DNA from: Blastobasis lacticolella
Lineage: Eukaryota > Arthropoda > Insecta > Lepidoptera > Blastobasidae
DNA: 64,000 nt
Assembly: GCA_905147135.1 (NCBI GenBank)
Contig: LR990043.1
Coordinates: 22,197,584-22,261,583, forward strand
Direction of reading: 5' to 3'
The notes below the pieces were generated by a model. It did no database searches. It had not been told where the DNA came from and saw nothing but the letters and a program-made list of their open reading frames with translations. The translations under genes and the position numbers were made by a program. Shown here one piece after another: positions 10,531 to 20,322 of the stretch. The first letter of the stretch is position 1, and each line of letters opens with the position of its first letter.

Positions 10531-11525
10531 TACATTTATTTATTTATTTGTTTATTATTGCAAGCATTATCATTACAGCTCAACCAATGCGATAATGTTG
10601 ACGTTAATGTTAATTAATTTTATATTTGTCCTGATTTATAAAGTTTGTCTGACACACAATACAATTTTATCATTACTAATATTAATAACTAATTAATTAA
10701 TATTCTATGTTATATATATTCCGTTTACATTACACATTGCAAAAATTACTGTCTCGTTAATTTTTGAATTGAACAGTGGAACAAATCAACCGATTTTCCT
10801 GCTTCGTTTATTATTCTAAGTGCTGTTGTAATCGGGGCGTTAAAAAGCAAGTTGGTTCTGCACTGCGGGGTAGCAAATGTCCCGTCTCTACAATTCCTTC
10901 GCAGTCTCGAATTTGGTACCAGTAATTTCAAGGACTACAGTACTTCCGGGTTGCTAACGCAACATTTCGTCGAACCTCCAACTTAAAATATCGAAGAAGA
11001 GTGTTGGTTACATTAGCGGGTAGAATGGATAGACTCCATACAATTTAAAGTAGAGGTATCTTGTAAACTTATTTTGTAGTTTTTCCATCAAACTGATGTA
11101 CTTTGCCTCATGAGGATTCCAAACAATTGCACTAAATTCCAGTTTGCTTCTAATTAATGCATTGTATAGAGCCTTCAGAGTGGTTGGATTCGAAAAATCC
11201 TTACTCTGTCTCAGCACGAAGCCCAAATTCCTAAAAATCCTCATGCATATATCAATGATGTGGCCTCGGAATGTAAGATCACTCGTCATGTGAACCCCAA
11301 GGTCGCGAACTCCTGAAACCCGTAAGAGGCTATGGTTGTCGATTTCATATTGATATTCGACAATGCCTCAACTGTATGTCATTACATGACACTTAGCAAC
11401 ATTAAAATAGAGTTTATTTTCTCGGCCCCACTGTGATACCCTGTCAATGTTTTCTTGCAGTCTCTCTCATATCATTGACGACACAGGAGTGATACCCCCA
11501 AAATCTTGTCGAATAAGAGTTTGCC
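10531..11525 (-). pseudogene. Decayed LINE reverse transcriptase 3' half
   Basis: On minus, from 11520 down, one frame reads 'KIFGGITPVSSMI', stop, 'ERLQENIDRVSQWGRENK', 'KCHVMTYS', stop, then 'VRDLGVHMTSDLTF' and 'LEFSAIVWNPHE'. These are the post-catalytic RT and thumb motifs of Jockey/CR1-type LINEs (LQ..LD.V..W, KC..M, RDLGV..D..LTF, LEY...VW.P). The later block 'RTNLLFNAPITTALRIINE' at 10746-10931 is the C-terminal end. At least two in-frame stops and further frameshifts make it non-functional. It ends in the (AAAT)n-type tail at 10531-10556. The catalytic YADD-type motif would lie upstream and is not in this fragment. Confidence 0.85.
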
Positions 11526-12024
11526 GGAATTACATTTTTGTCTTATTGCGACGTCCATGTGGTATGTTGACGTCACCAGACAGGCCCCAAGGTCATTTGC
11601 CACTTTACCGGTACAAATAAAAACACAACACCACCACAGCTATTACAGAACAACGTATAAACCAACCAATCTCCATCCAAACAAGTCACTACTACTATAT
11701 TCGGGGAAAAACATACGCCGAGCCATAAACGGGGTGCTATCCAAACCACTATCTCTGGGCGCTTCACCTGTCACATTGTTACTTTTATGAGCGACGGGAA
11801 GGCCGCAGGGGGGCAGGGGGAGGGAGGGGACCGCAAATCCGGGACCATACATCAGCCCTATCTGCTAACTCGTAAAAACAACATAACGCAAACAAGCTCC
11901 ATTCTGCTCCAGGATGATATAAGTGCAAGACTCGAAGCCACTTGCGGGTGCTTTCGGGTAGAGGTGCGGGTTTCGACTGGTTTTAAGTGCGGTGCGTTGA
12001 TCAGATGGTTTTATTGGAGGTAAT

Positions 12025-12400
12025 ATTCATACATACATGCCATACATAAATCTGACGCCTCTATCTTACAGGTGGGGTCATCATCACAGCCCGTAACAGT
12101 CCACTGCAGGACTTAGGGCCTCTCCTACGAAAGGGGAGGTTATTGCCATAATCTCCACGCTTGGCAGGCGGGTTGGAGATCGCAGTGTTTAAATATAACA
12201 ATGGAAAATGCTGCTACCCATTTTCCAGTCTACGGAGACTCTTGATCTTTTGCCTCGAAAACATTAGTCGCCTTGTACGCCGGTCACCACACGGCCAGGT
12301 GGGGTAAGTAGAGACTATAGACCGCTATTTTGCTCTGTCCTGACTTGTCTCCTTAGCCTCGCATTATATCCATAATCCTCTTCATACATCTCGTTTGATC
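12025..12400 (-). repeat. SINE D, split by SINE C
   Basis: The minus-strand SINE D matches 26881-27028: 'GGTCTATAGTCTCTACTTAC', then 'CACCTGTAAGATAGAGG' and a TATG-rich tail toward 12025. It is interrupted at 12078-12295 by SINE C. Confidence 0.75.
12078..12295 (-). mobile_element. SINE C inserted in SINE D, 9-bp TSD
   Basis: The element runs on minus from the 'CCGTGTGGTGACCGGC' start to the GATGATGA end. The 9-bp sequence CAGGTGGGG lies directly on both sides (12069-12077 and 12296-12304), and removing one copy restores a normal SINE D. It is internally shortened: the 'GTAGAATAGCACCAACCCC' block seen at 42650-42680 and 50518-50540 is missing. Confidence 0.82.
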
Positions 12401-12409
12401 GTCTTGGTA

Positions 12410-12700
12410 TCAATATCCCGGTTGTACTCTTGCGCGGGTCTTGACCATGATCCAGGATTTGGCAGATCAGGTAATTACAGCGGAGCGACTGCCATTCGAC
12501 CTCTGTGATCCTGACAAAATTGGGTCAAGTCTAAACATTCAGTCACTTGAATTGGCAGCTTTTTTCACGATGTTTTCCCTCACTGTAGAAGTATGGGATA
12601 GTTACTTACAACTAACTCAGACACAGATATGGGTACATCTCGGCACTGGGGATCGAACTCGGCACATCTCGTAGCCACAAGCCACCGACGTAGATGTGTA
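12410..12700 (-). repeat. SINE B
   Basis: From 'CCCGGTTGTACTCTTGCGCG' through 'TTGACCATGATCCAGGATTT' to a degenerate tRNA-like head near 12650-12690, where the B box reads GGGGATCGAACTC in reverse complement. Diverged copy. Confidence 0.75.
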
Positions 12701-12714
12701 TTAATTAGGCTACT

Positions 12715-12935
12715 GAAATATCTGTATACTAGTGAAACCGGCACGACTTTGTTCGCGTACACGTACTTTACCCCTATCTACCTTAATTTTCTTAGTTATT
12801 ATCAAGCTGCCTGTTTAATCACTCTATCTATTGTTGAAAATCGCATTAAAATCCGTTGTGTAGTTTAAAAGATCTAAGCGTATATTGATACATACATAGA
12901 TACATAGATTAAGTCAGATGACGGCAAACGACTTT
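12715..12935 (+). repeat. Diverged 'AAATCCGTTG' interspersed repeat
   Basis: 'ATACTAGTGAAACCGGCACG' start-like block, then 'ATTAAAATCCGTTGTGTAGT' and 'GACGGCAAACGACTTTGTTT'. Resembles 7720-7830. Class not assigned. Confidence 0.4.
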
Positions 12936-13104
12936 GTTTTATACTATGTATTGATATGAAAATCAATTGATATTCCTTAGTCTCGGTAAAATTCAAGAAC
13001 GACTTGACTGATCATGATATTTTTTTGTTCTGTTGGCTATAATTTATACAATGGTGAATTGAAAACGCATTGAAGCTTGGCGGCAAAAATATATACGACG
13101 GTGA

Positions 13105-13310
13105 TACTCACCCAGGTGGACACCTCAGGTTTGACAGAGTCTTGCCGAATAATAATATTATCGAATGTATTGTTGTCTTTTTATCAGACAAGACAGGCAT
13201 TTGACCGAAGGCTGAAAATGGAGCATGCCCGTCTTGGAACAGCCTATTCACTCTAGCCTTGAAGGACGCCTCCTTATTATATTGATCATGGAACACACTC
13301 GCAGGCAAAG
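13105..13310 (-). pseudogene. LINE ORF2 C-terminal fragment
   Basis: The minus frame reads 'ASVFHDQYNKEASFKARVNR' and then 'LFQDGHAPFSAFGQMPVLSD'. The 'FKARVNRLF' block is shared with the plus-strand fragment at 49055-49180 and the one at 24725-24780. It is typical of the C-terminal tail of lepidopteran LINE polymerases ('..VFP..Y....FK.RVN..'). Short and isolated. Confidence 0.6.
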
Positions 13311-13529
13311 TGTACTAAAATCTGACCAGCGTACGATTGATAAGCGCGTAAATATGCCATAGAAACATAAAAATAATCAGATGGCGGTCAATAGCCTGCC
13401 TAGTAATAATAAAAAAGCAAACTACTCTAACGTCGACGGCGATAGCAATCGTTTAAAAACACGTAACTTATTAAAAAGAGTACCAGCTGCAGCGGAATGA
13501 AGCCACAAACCAATATCGCAAATTACTCG

Positions 13530-13880
13530 TACACTATGCTTTCGAGCAAGCCTTTAGAGGCCATACAGACGTACACGATGTGCTATTTCGTACCTGCGTG
13601 GGTGAAAGGGATTTCGGCCCGGTTGGTCCCAAATGTTAATGTAATTTTGGTTTCTGTTCTAATGACAGATAGCTTATTTTATTTTCTGTTAGCAATGTTC
13701 CCGCAGCGGACTCATAGTCACAGCACTGCCACCGTGCCGCGCCCGCGTAATCATCGCGTCGTTTACGCGCCAGTAGGGTACAATGCATGTTTTCTATCCG
13801 GTTACTACGCGGTGAATATGCGCGCACGACGCGTATTCTGTCCGGTTTGTAAGCAGCAACGTATAAACGGGCCTTAACCA
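13530..13880 (+). repeat. Family E repeat, copy 1
   Basis: Ordered blocks shared with 34350-34605 and 43330-43570: 'GGTCCCAAATGTTAATG', 'TGGTTTCTGTTCTAATGACA', 'GCGTAATCATCGCGTCG', 'GGTTACTACGCGGTGA' and 'CGTATAAACGGGCCTT'. The right half has CGCGTAGT/ACTACGCG-type words in both orientations, so it can fold back. The open frame 13497-13877 simply crosses this repeat. Confidence 0.65.
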
Positions 13881-14389
13881 TTTAACACTGAAAGGAAACA
13901 ACACCGAAATCGCATTTACTGATTTGTCATATCGAGAATGGCTTTTAAAATGGCAACAAAACCGTGGCCGCGGTAATTATTGCATTGTATTGAAAAGCCG
14001 ATGTCGTTCTGCGGCATTGCAGCACCGCTTACAACGGTAACAGTTTACGGTCCCAACCACCCTTAACAGTTCGCAATTAGAACTATTTTAGCGTGCCACA
14101 GTGGCCGAGTAACATTGTAAACGGCACAAGTAGAATAACCGTGGCGTGACCACGCATATATTAAAACAAATACATTTCGCGAACACAGCTTGTAGTAACG
14201 ACGTCCAATTTATTAACAGTACGTGATAATCATTCAAACTGTTATCTCAATATTTTCATTTGTATCGCACTTTTAATGTGTCACGTTATTTACTCATTTG
14301 TTTTATTGACGAACAATGGACTTGGAATTATCAATGATAGAGTGATGAGTGAAGTAAATAAAGAATACTCATTCTATGCTTCGGAAGTG

Positions 14390-14580
14390 TCTACAGTAGT
14401 ATTGGGCGTGGACAAGCTTTCCTGGCTGGTCTGGTACGGTGACAAGCTGGTCAGGACAAGCTGGTCAGTCATGCGGCACTGCAGATACTGGGTCCAATCA
14501 CCGGCTGCGCGCCGAGACTTCGACGACAGCGGTCTACCTATCCGCCGTGGCTACACATAAGTTGCAGCGGTGGGAATAAG
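14390..14580. other. GC-rich stretch with a 14-bp tandem duplication
   Basis: 'GACAAGCTGGTCAG' occurs twice in direct succession at 14440-14467, within GC-rich sequence that continues to 14560. A frame is open on plus from 14276 to 14560 but shows no domain. It may be a repeat or a degraded coding segment; I cannot tell which. Confidence 0.3.
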
Positions 14581-14599
14581 TGGTAGGGCAGTGCCCGTT

Positions 14600-15250
14600 T
14601 TTTTAGATGAAGCCATCAGAGTAAATGGCGTAAGATTCCTCTATAAAACTTAGCAAACATCAATATAGCATAGCAATAGGCGGACTATTAGGTCTCGGCT
14701 CCTTTAATATACTTTGTAACATCGTTTTGCCTTTTCAAAGGCAAAAAAGGTGTACTAATTCACACGGTATCACTAGTTGCAATTATTCTTAATAATTCTT
14801 AGTGGAGAGGTATCTACGGAATTTATACTTTGATTTGTAAATAAAGTCAGTAAAACTGCAGCATGTTCATATACTTTAATTTGTAATTACATTCAGTAAA
14901 ATTACAGCTGTTCAAAAAACCCTTGAACACCCGCGTTTACTAGAATAGTAGCTATTCTTCTATCCCCATTACTTACGACGGCATCTGCACAGAAGATTCC
15001 GCGGACAAAAGCTAGTTTCACATAAAAAGCTGTGGAGTCGTAAACGGATCGTGTTACGGCTCCGAGCGCATTGAAGTACGATAAAAGACAATCGCAAATG
15101 TAACTCAAGTTTTTACAGTTGCACAGTTTAAAAAAGTAGCGTTCTGTATGAAAGATGGCAATTTTTTTAAGGACGCATTTATATTTATGAGATAAATTCT
15201 CATTGCTTGGATAATTCTCATAGCGCCATAAAGTAAACATTTATATTTTT
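14600..15250. other. No gene recognised
   Basis: AT-rich unique sequence. The minus frame 14902-15240 has no recognisable motif. Confidence 0.45.
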
Positions 15251-15254
15251 GAGT

Positions 15255-15345
15255 TAAATCAATTTATTATTTATTTAAAACTTCATGCACTGTTACGTAC
15301 AAAAGCGGACTTAAAGCTTCATAGCTTTCTCTACCAGTCAACCGG
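15255..15345 (-). repeat. LINE 3' end with (AAAT)n tail
   Basis: On minus: 'GTTGACTGGTAGAGAAAGC', 'TAAGTCCGCTTTTGTACGTA' and 'AAATAAATAATAAATTG'. The 'AAGTCCGCCTTTGTACTT' family also occurs at 60899-60960 and perhaps 63555-63640. Confidence 0.6.
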
Positions 15346-15371
15346 AGAGTTAAAATAAATAAATAAATGTG

Positions 15372-15520
15372 CTTAGACAATTCACACAGTGCCATCTAGC
15401 GTCACAGTAAGCAAAGCTTGTATTATGGGTGCTAGACAACTAATGAACCAAATCCGTAACAGAAATTAAATCGTATCCCGGACATCTGCGTGGCAGGCCA
15501 CTGAACATCTCAGGTCGTCA
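15372..15520 (-). repeat. SINE A, internally deleted
   Basis: 'CACACAGTGCCATCTAGCG' to 'GGGTGCTAGACAACTAATG', then 'CCGTAACAGAAATTAAA' and a damaged head ending 'CTCAGGTCG'. The B box region is reduced to 'ATCCCGG', so it is unlikely to be transcribed by Pol III. Confidence 0.7.
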
Positions 15521-15527
15521 TAAGACA

Positions 15528-15925
15528 GCTCTTATAGCGGGATATCCCGTTTGAATTGGAGCTTCCCGTCTGGGTAAGTAAGCACCAACCTTACATAACA
15601 CCGCAGCCAATCAATACCATTTTAAGTGCTATTGTGTTTCTGCCGGTGAGTAAGGTAGTGTTCAATGGAAAATCGAGGATTTTGCAGTGAAGGCGCCTAG
15701 CGTTTACATATTTACTGGCAGAGCAACATGTTTTGGATTATTTGGGGTGGCTAACATATTTGTGAGACCCCTGAGCGGCTAGTCTGAGTCATTGTTCCCC
15801 GATAAGTATAACCTCGGGGTATTCAAATCAAGAGTGAATACTATGAGTAATAATAGCTACATCTTCGACCTCATCGTCGCTTTCCATCAGGTGAGTTGAG
15901 GTCAAATGCAAGCCTAATATTATTA
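15528..15925 (+). repeat. Two LINE 3' ends joined, poly(A)
   Basis: 15528-15760 is Zenon-like ('TTGAATTGGAGCTTCCCGTC', 'CTGCCGGTGAGTAAGG'). 15760-15925 belongs to another LINE end: a short frame 'YNLGVFKSRVN' (the 'YN.GVFKSRVN' C-terminal block), then 'CATCGTCGCTTTCCATCAGG' and an A-run at 15918-15925. The join suggests recombination or insertion of one 3' end into the other. Confidence 0.65.
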
Positions 15926-16109
15926 ATAAAAAAAAAGCACAGGTACGGTCTCGCGCGCGTCAAGGGACAAGAGACGCGACACAGACATTACTAACTCTTA
16001 TATTGAGAAAAGGAAACAAGGGCTCTTGGCATGATCTATATCGCAAGCACACTTGTGTAAGCCGTGCTGATGTTGCTAAGTTAATCCTTTACAATTGTTT
16101 TTTACAAGA

Positions 16110-16220
16110 ATTCAGAACAACGGGGTCGGCAACGCGTGGGCGATGCCCCTGGTATTGCAAACGTCCAGGCTGCGGTGACTGCTTACCATCAGGCATCAAA
16201 CGCTTGGTAGTTTAAAAAAA
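16110..16220 (+). repeat. LINE 3' end fragment with A-rich tail
   Basis: 'GGGGTCGGCAACGCGTGGGC', 'CCCCTGGTATTGCAAACGTC' and 'GCGGTGACTGCTTACCATCA', then an A-rich tail. Same family as 31945-32161. Confidence 0.75.
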
Positions 16221-16876
16221 TAAAAAATAGAAAGAGAAATATTCTAAACATGAAGTATAAAGTTATCACGTACGTATGATATTTACCTCGTTACCACCGT
16301 TGTCGTTTCATGCCCAACCAAACTATGGTTGCGTTAATAAAATATTTTATTGCAGAACCCTTCATACATAAAACACTAGAATTTTCTGTATATTTTTTCA
16401 CTCTGCAAAGGCAGTAAAGACCATCTGCTTTATATCTCCAGTTGAACACAGACTGGGGTCATAACTTTTACATGAAATTATTGCCTACACCCACCTTTCT
16501 CGGCAACTTTTTGCGAAGAGCTGGGAGATGGTAATATAAAATACTTTTAATCATCAGCGGGAAATAGTTGCTATATTACTTTGTGAAATTAATTTTTGTT
16601 TAACATATTTTTGCTCAATGTAAGGTCCGAAAAGGTTTGATGATGGGGTAAGACAAAGCAGTTTCAACCTTTTAGTCATAGATGTGAAATGACTCTCGCC
16701 GAAATGAAGGTGTTAGGTAGAAAGGGCTTCGCTGTTTTTTTATTGCCAAAGGAGACACACGGTCAAAGGGCTGACTTGATGGATTTTTTACCACCCTCGA
16801 CCAAAACCTCAAATTCGCTAATTTACTAAACGCGCGATTGAAATGTAATTGGCTCGTAATCGCAGCTCAACAACCT

Positions 16877-17157
16877 TTGACGACCTGAGTGGTTCAGTGG
16901 TCAACATGCCAGTCAGCCACGCAAGAGGTCCCGGGTTCGATTTCCGGCCGGGCAGATATTTAAATTATGAATTTTAATTTATGTTACGGGTCTGGGTGTT
17001 CTATGTATAATAAGTATGTATTTAAAATATAGTAATATAAGTATTTAAGTATATAAGTAGTATACCTGTTAGCTAGCACCCACAGCACAAGCTTTGCTTA
17101 GTTTGGGGCTAAATGACGCTGTGTGAATTTGTCCACGATAATTTATTTATTTATTTA
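16877..17157 (+). repeat. SINE A, near full length
   Basis: Head 'GACCTGAGTGGTTCAGTGG', a duplicated 'CAGTCAGCCACGC' segment, B box 'GGTTCGATTTCC' and the complete body to 'GCTGTGTGAATTTGTCC', with an (ATTT)n tail to 17157. AT insertions lengthen the middle compared with 8939-9182. Confidence 0.85.
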
Positions 17158-17677
17158 ATGGCAGTTTTACGCGTTTTTGGTACTCTGCTACTATTAAAAC
17201 TGCCGTCGAGCTGCTATTACGATCCAATTACAATTCATTGCAATATAATTTATTCGCACGACAAAAACACCACATCAACTTACAAGACCTTTAAGACATA
17301 CAGATAAAAAAAACCTATTACACAACACAACAAAATAATAATAATAGCATGACCCCCACCACTGGGTGGGGTGGCACCGCCCTGATTCCGACCCTGTACT
17401 GGAGGCGTAAAAAGGCACGGAAAATTCCGAGCGAGCGATCAAAGCTAAGTACGAATGGTGACTCTCAGTCACCAGCTAGAGAACAGTTATTCCCCCACCA
17501 TTTGGATTGAACAAAGGTATTATACAAGAGTATTTACACACAAAGGTATATAAGAAAACCGATGTTTTGTTCCGAAGACGGTTTAAGAGTGTTTTGGCAT
17601 ATAGGCGTTTTTGTAGCGCTGTAGTAGCGCGGCTGGGTGTCTGCGACCGAGCCACGGATGTTTATATCCTCTTTGGC

Positions 17678-17691
17678 AGTCGCTAGCGACT
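17678..17691. repeat. Perfect 14-bp palindrome
   Basis: AGTCGCTAGCGACT is its own reverse complement and lies in a locally GC-rich stretch (17610-17740) whose function is unknown. Confidence 0.6.
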
Positions 17692-17753
17692 AAGTCACAC
17701 TGCGGACGCTTTAATGTGAAGGGCTCGGCTGGTGCAGCAATGCTGAAGCGTGA

Positions 17754-17850
17754 CTTTTTTTTTTCTACTCAGTGGCAAACGAGTAGACAGTCCACCTGAT
17801 AGTAAGTGGTAACTGTCGCCCATAACGTCTACAATTCAACAAAAATGTAT
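17754..17850 (-). repeat. LINE 3' end with poly(A)
   Basis: On minus: 'GGGCGACAGTTACCACTTAC', 'TATCAGGTGGACTGTCTACT' and then an A-run (T-run at 17755-17764 on plus). Confidence 0.6.
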
Positions 17851-18209
17851 AACCGCAGGGTACCGATTCTGGTGTGCAATGCAGTTGTTATTTATGTTGC
17901 AATGTAACTGTGATGTTACTTTAACTACGTCGAGGTATCGTGTCAGTCCCAGCATCGTCCCAATTAAATTGCAGTTAAATCATTGTTCGACCTTTGACAC
18001 GTTTTCGTTGGCAGAGTTAAAGGCAGTTTGACAACTAAGAAAGATGTTACTTAGTAATTTATTTATTTATTGGAGTACCAACAGCCATATAAAACCATAA
18101 TGCAACTAAAGTACCAGAAAACGAATTGTGGAAAAGTTCGAACTCATGAAAGTTGCAACTCATCATCTGTCATTTGATTAACAATCACACGTTTGCCATG
18201 CGATGCAAT

Positions 18210-18420
18210 TGTAATGTTACTGCAACTGAGACGATTTCCGTACCAGAATCGCAGCCCAGGTGCGTTGTCACTGTGAGGACTAAGATTAAATGCCTCATGC
18301 CTCTAATTGCGCTGGCTACCTTATCCTTCAAACCGGAACACAACAATGCAAGCATTCACAGGTACTCATCCAGGCGAACTCTTTAGGCTTGACAGAGTCC
18401 TACCACCTGACTGAAACGCC
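18210..18420 (+). repeat. Family F interspersed repeat, copy 2
   Basis: 'CCAGGTGCGTTGTCACTGTG', 'AAATGCCTCATGCCTCTAAT', 'AAACCGGAACACAACAATGC' and 'CTTGACAGAGTCCTACCACC'. It aligns in order with 330-500. A related but weaker stretch lies at 17860-17960. Confidence 0.55.
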
Positions 18421-18724
18421 TTGAAAGCGCTCTGAATTGCACTCGGCGATGTAGGACAGATACTCAGCACGACAAAAAAAAGGAAAGTACGACAGATTCT
18501 GAGATAGTCAGTAAGATATTTCAGTCAGTCAGATTCGGAATTCTATGTTGTATGTCTTCGCGGATAACACAGGTCTGTCTTTGGTTCAAATATGTTAATT
18601 GAAATTGTTACGCAACTGATGTTTTTCAATCGTTTCGCAATCTTCGTTTAATAGTTTAAATTTACTCGCAAGTAACATTCAGATGTTTCCTATGTAGAGC
18701 TGCATGAATCTATGTCAGGCTCTG

Positions 18725-19034
18725 TTTTTATGACATACGGTAGACAAACAGACAAGCGGGTCATCTGACGGAAAGTGGTCACCGGTCCTTATAGTCACAA
18801 GCAAGACCAGGCGTATCGCTAATGCGGCGCTTACCTCTAAAATCCCGGGACACGTTGCTCCGGCAGCAAAAGGCAAATGTCCCCAAATACCCACCCCATG
18901 GAGCACTGAAGCCTTTACTCACCGGCAGGTGCACTATATAATTTTAAACAGTATTTTTTGGCTGCAGAATTCTGTAAGGAGGAAGTACTTTCCCAGTCGG
19001 ACGACTCCAATTCTAACCGCATAGACACACCCTT
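18725..19034 (-). repeat. Zenon-like LINE 3' UTR
   Basis: Reverse-complement match to 1483-1826: 'AAAGTGGTCACCGGTCC', 'CCACCCCATGGAGCACTG', 'TTACTCACCGGCAGGTG', 'GGAGGAAGTACTTTCCCAGT' and 'CGACTCCAATTCTAACC'. It ends where the perfect inverted repeat begins. Confidence 0.75.
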
Positions 19035-19092
19035 AGCGTTTGTTTATTTTTATGAGAGGTGGGGTAACCTCTCATAAAAATAAACAAACGCT
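19035..19092. repeat. Perfect 26-bp inverted repeat, 6-nt loop
   Basis: Arms 19035-19060 and 19067-19092 are exact reverse complements (26 of 26), separated by GGGGTA. The left arm begins AGCGTTTGTTTATTTTTATG. The arms directly abut the Zenon-like fragment. Confidence 0.95.
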
Positions 19093-19099
19093 ACTTTAA

Positions 19100-20046
19100 A
19101 GAACCTCATCGAATATTCAATCGACTACACCGCGTAGTTCAAACATTATACTCTTTTAATAGACTCGAGTGAGGCTTGGAGCTCTAAAGCAAACAGCCCT
19201 GGAGACCTGATAAAATCAGCTCGCTTATTCGAGCGGACTCTCCCCTTGTGGCGACAATGTCCCAGTGCATTTACCTAAGCGTCGACGAAGCAACTGAGTT
19301 AGAGGCGGACTTAACCCTATTGTGACTGCATTGGTGTGGAACGGTTCGAGTGCCGAGACGGATTCGCGAGTAATTGTTTTTATTATTGCAGTTGTTTGTT
19401 TTGGGTAACAGTTTAACGTTGTAAGAGGTTGCGGGAATGAGGTAAATCTAGTTTTAGTACGATTTATTGCCTTATCGTTTTGGATGGTGCTGGTATAGAG
19501 TTGAACTTGGTTTAGAGGAACGTCAGATTTAACGACATGGTTGGCAGTCTTAAGTTGCTAATCTTCGCTCAGAGTGTGCCATGAGAAACGTTCCTATAAG
19601 CGGCAAAAAGTTTAAACGCTTATGTTGGCAAACCACACGGATAAAATGGACCGCAAGAGTACGCATAAAACGAAACTCGTTAAAGAAAATTTTTAAATGT
19701 TAGGTTTGTTACCACGGTTAGTATTGTTTTTACCTCGACGCAGTTGCATGCGTCATGGTCACGAGTAGACTGGTGCCGCTGTGTGGAGTCACTCTTTAGG
19801 ACAGATATATCTATCCACGCTTTTTCGGATTCGACAATGTGCCTATGAAAGTGTAATCACGAGTCTTAAAACCTATGAAGGTAATATTATTGGCCTGTAC
19901 TTTTCTTGGATACATTTTTATAAGCCATAAATGCCAGTCTCCTTTTGTCAATAGAAATGACTTTAAAAAGCGCGACCAAGTATTAGGACCCCGCAGGATA
20001 GATTCTTACTAGTATAGTAGTTCTTTTCTTATATATTTCTCTAATT
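19100..20046. other. Probable intron 3' of the signal-peptide exon
   Basis: On the minus strand this follows the donor at 20053. I see no second exon and no repeat in it. Confidence 0.45.
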
Positions 20047-20053
20047 CACTCAC

Positions 20054-20132
20054 CAAGCTTATCCTGCAGCAAGGTCTTGGTGTGCCCCCCCACCAGGCAG
20101 AGGAGCAGGAACAGCGCGACGTGGGCCGTCAT
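20054..20132 (-). CDS. First coding exon, putative secreted or membrane protein
   Basis: Minus-strand partial coding exon of 79 nt (26 codons plus one base). ATG at 20132-20130 opens a frame beginning MTAHVALFLLLCLVGGHT, a short n-region then a Leu-rich hydrophobic core ending in small residues, as in a signal peptide; the next residues are polar (K, T, then Q, D, K). The exon ends G|GTGAGT (donor bases 20053-20048), leaving a phase-1 intron. An acceptor lies upstream: a pyrimidine-rich run ending CCTTGCAG with its AG at 20192-20191. The frame is also open upstream of the ATG to the acceptor, so an earlier start in another exon is possible, but the hydrophobic start favours this ATG. It is high in GC and matches no repeat family here. 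The protein identity is unknown; the mature part lies in exons not recognised or outside the window. Confidence 0.68.
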
Positions 20133-20190
20133 GGCGCCGGCGCTGTCACGCGCGGGCCGGCCGCCGGCGTACGCGCATCGCTCGCGGACA
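20133..20190 (-). other. 5' leader part of the exon, with a uORF
   Basis: Exon sequence between the acceptor and the ATG, 58 nt and very GC-rich. It contains an upstream ATG at 20178-20176 that reads ten codons (Arg-rich) to a TGA at 20148-20146, ending 13 nt before the main ATG. If the leader is real, this uORF could lower translation of the main frame. A 5' UTR exon and promoter must lie above 20193. Confidence 0.55.
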
Positions 20191-20322
20191 CTGCAAGGAA
20201 GAGATACAGTTGTTACTCACTAGATGGCTCTGCGCGTATTTTAGAACGCGGTAACCTTGGAAATTATTTAAATATTCCATCGCATTCGATGAAACCTAAA
20301 AAGCCTTCCCGGCTATATATAG

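Noticed and set aside
13497..13877. 126-codon plus open frame as a gene
   Set aside because: It crosses family E; the related copies at 34350 and 43330 do not keep the frame.
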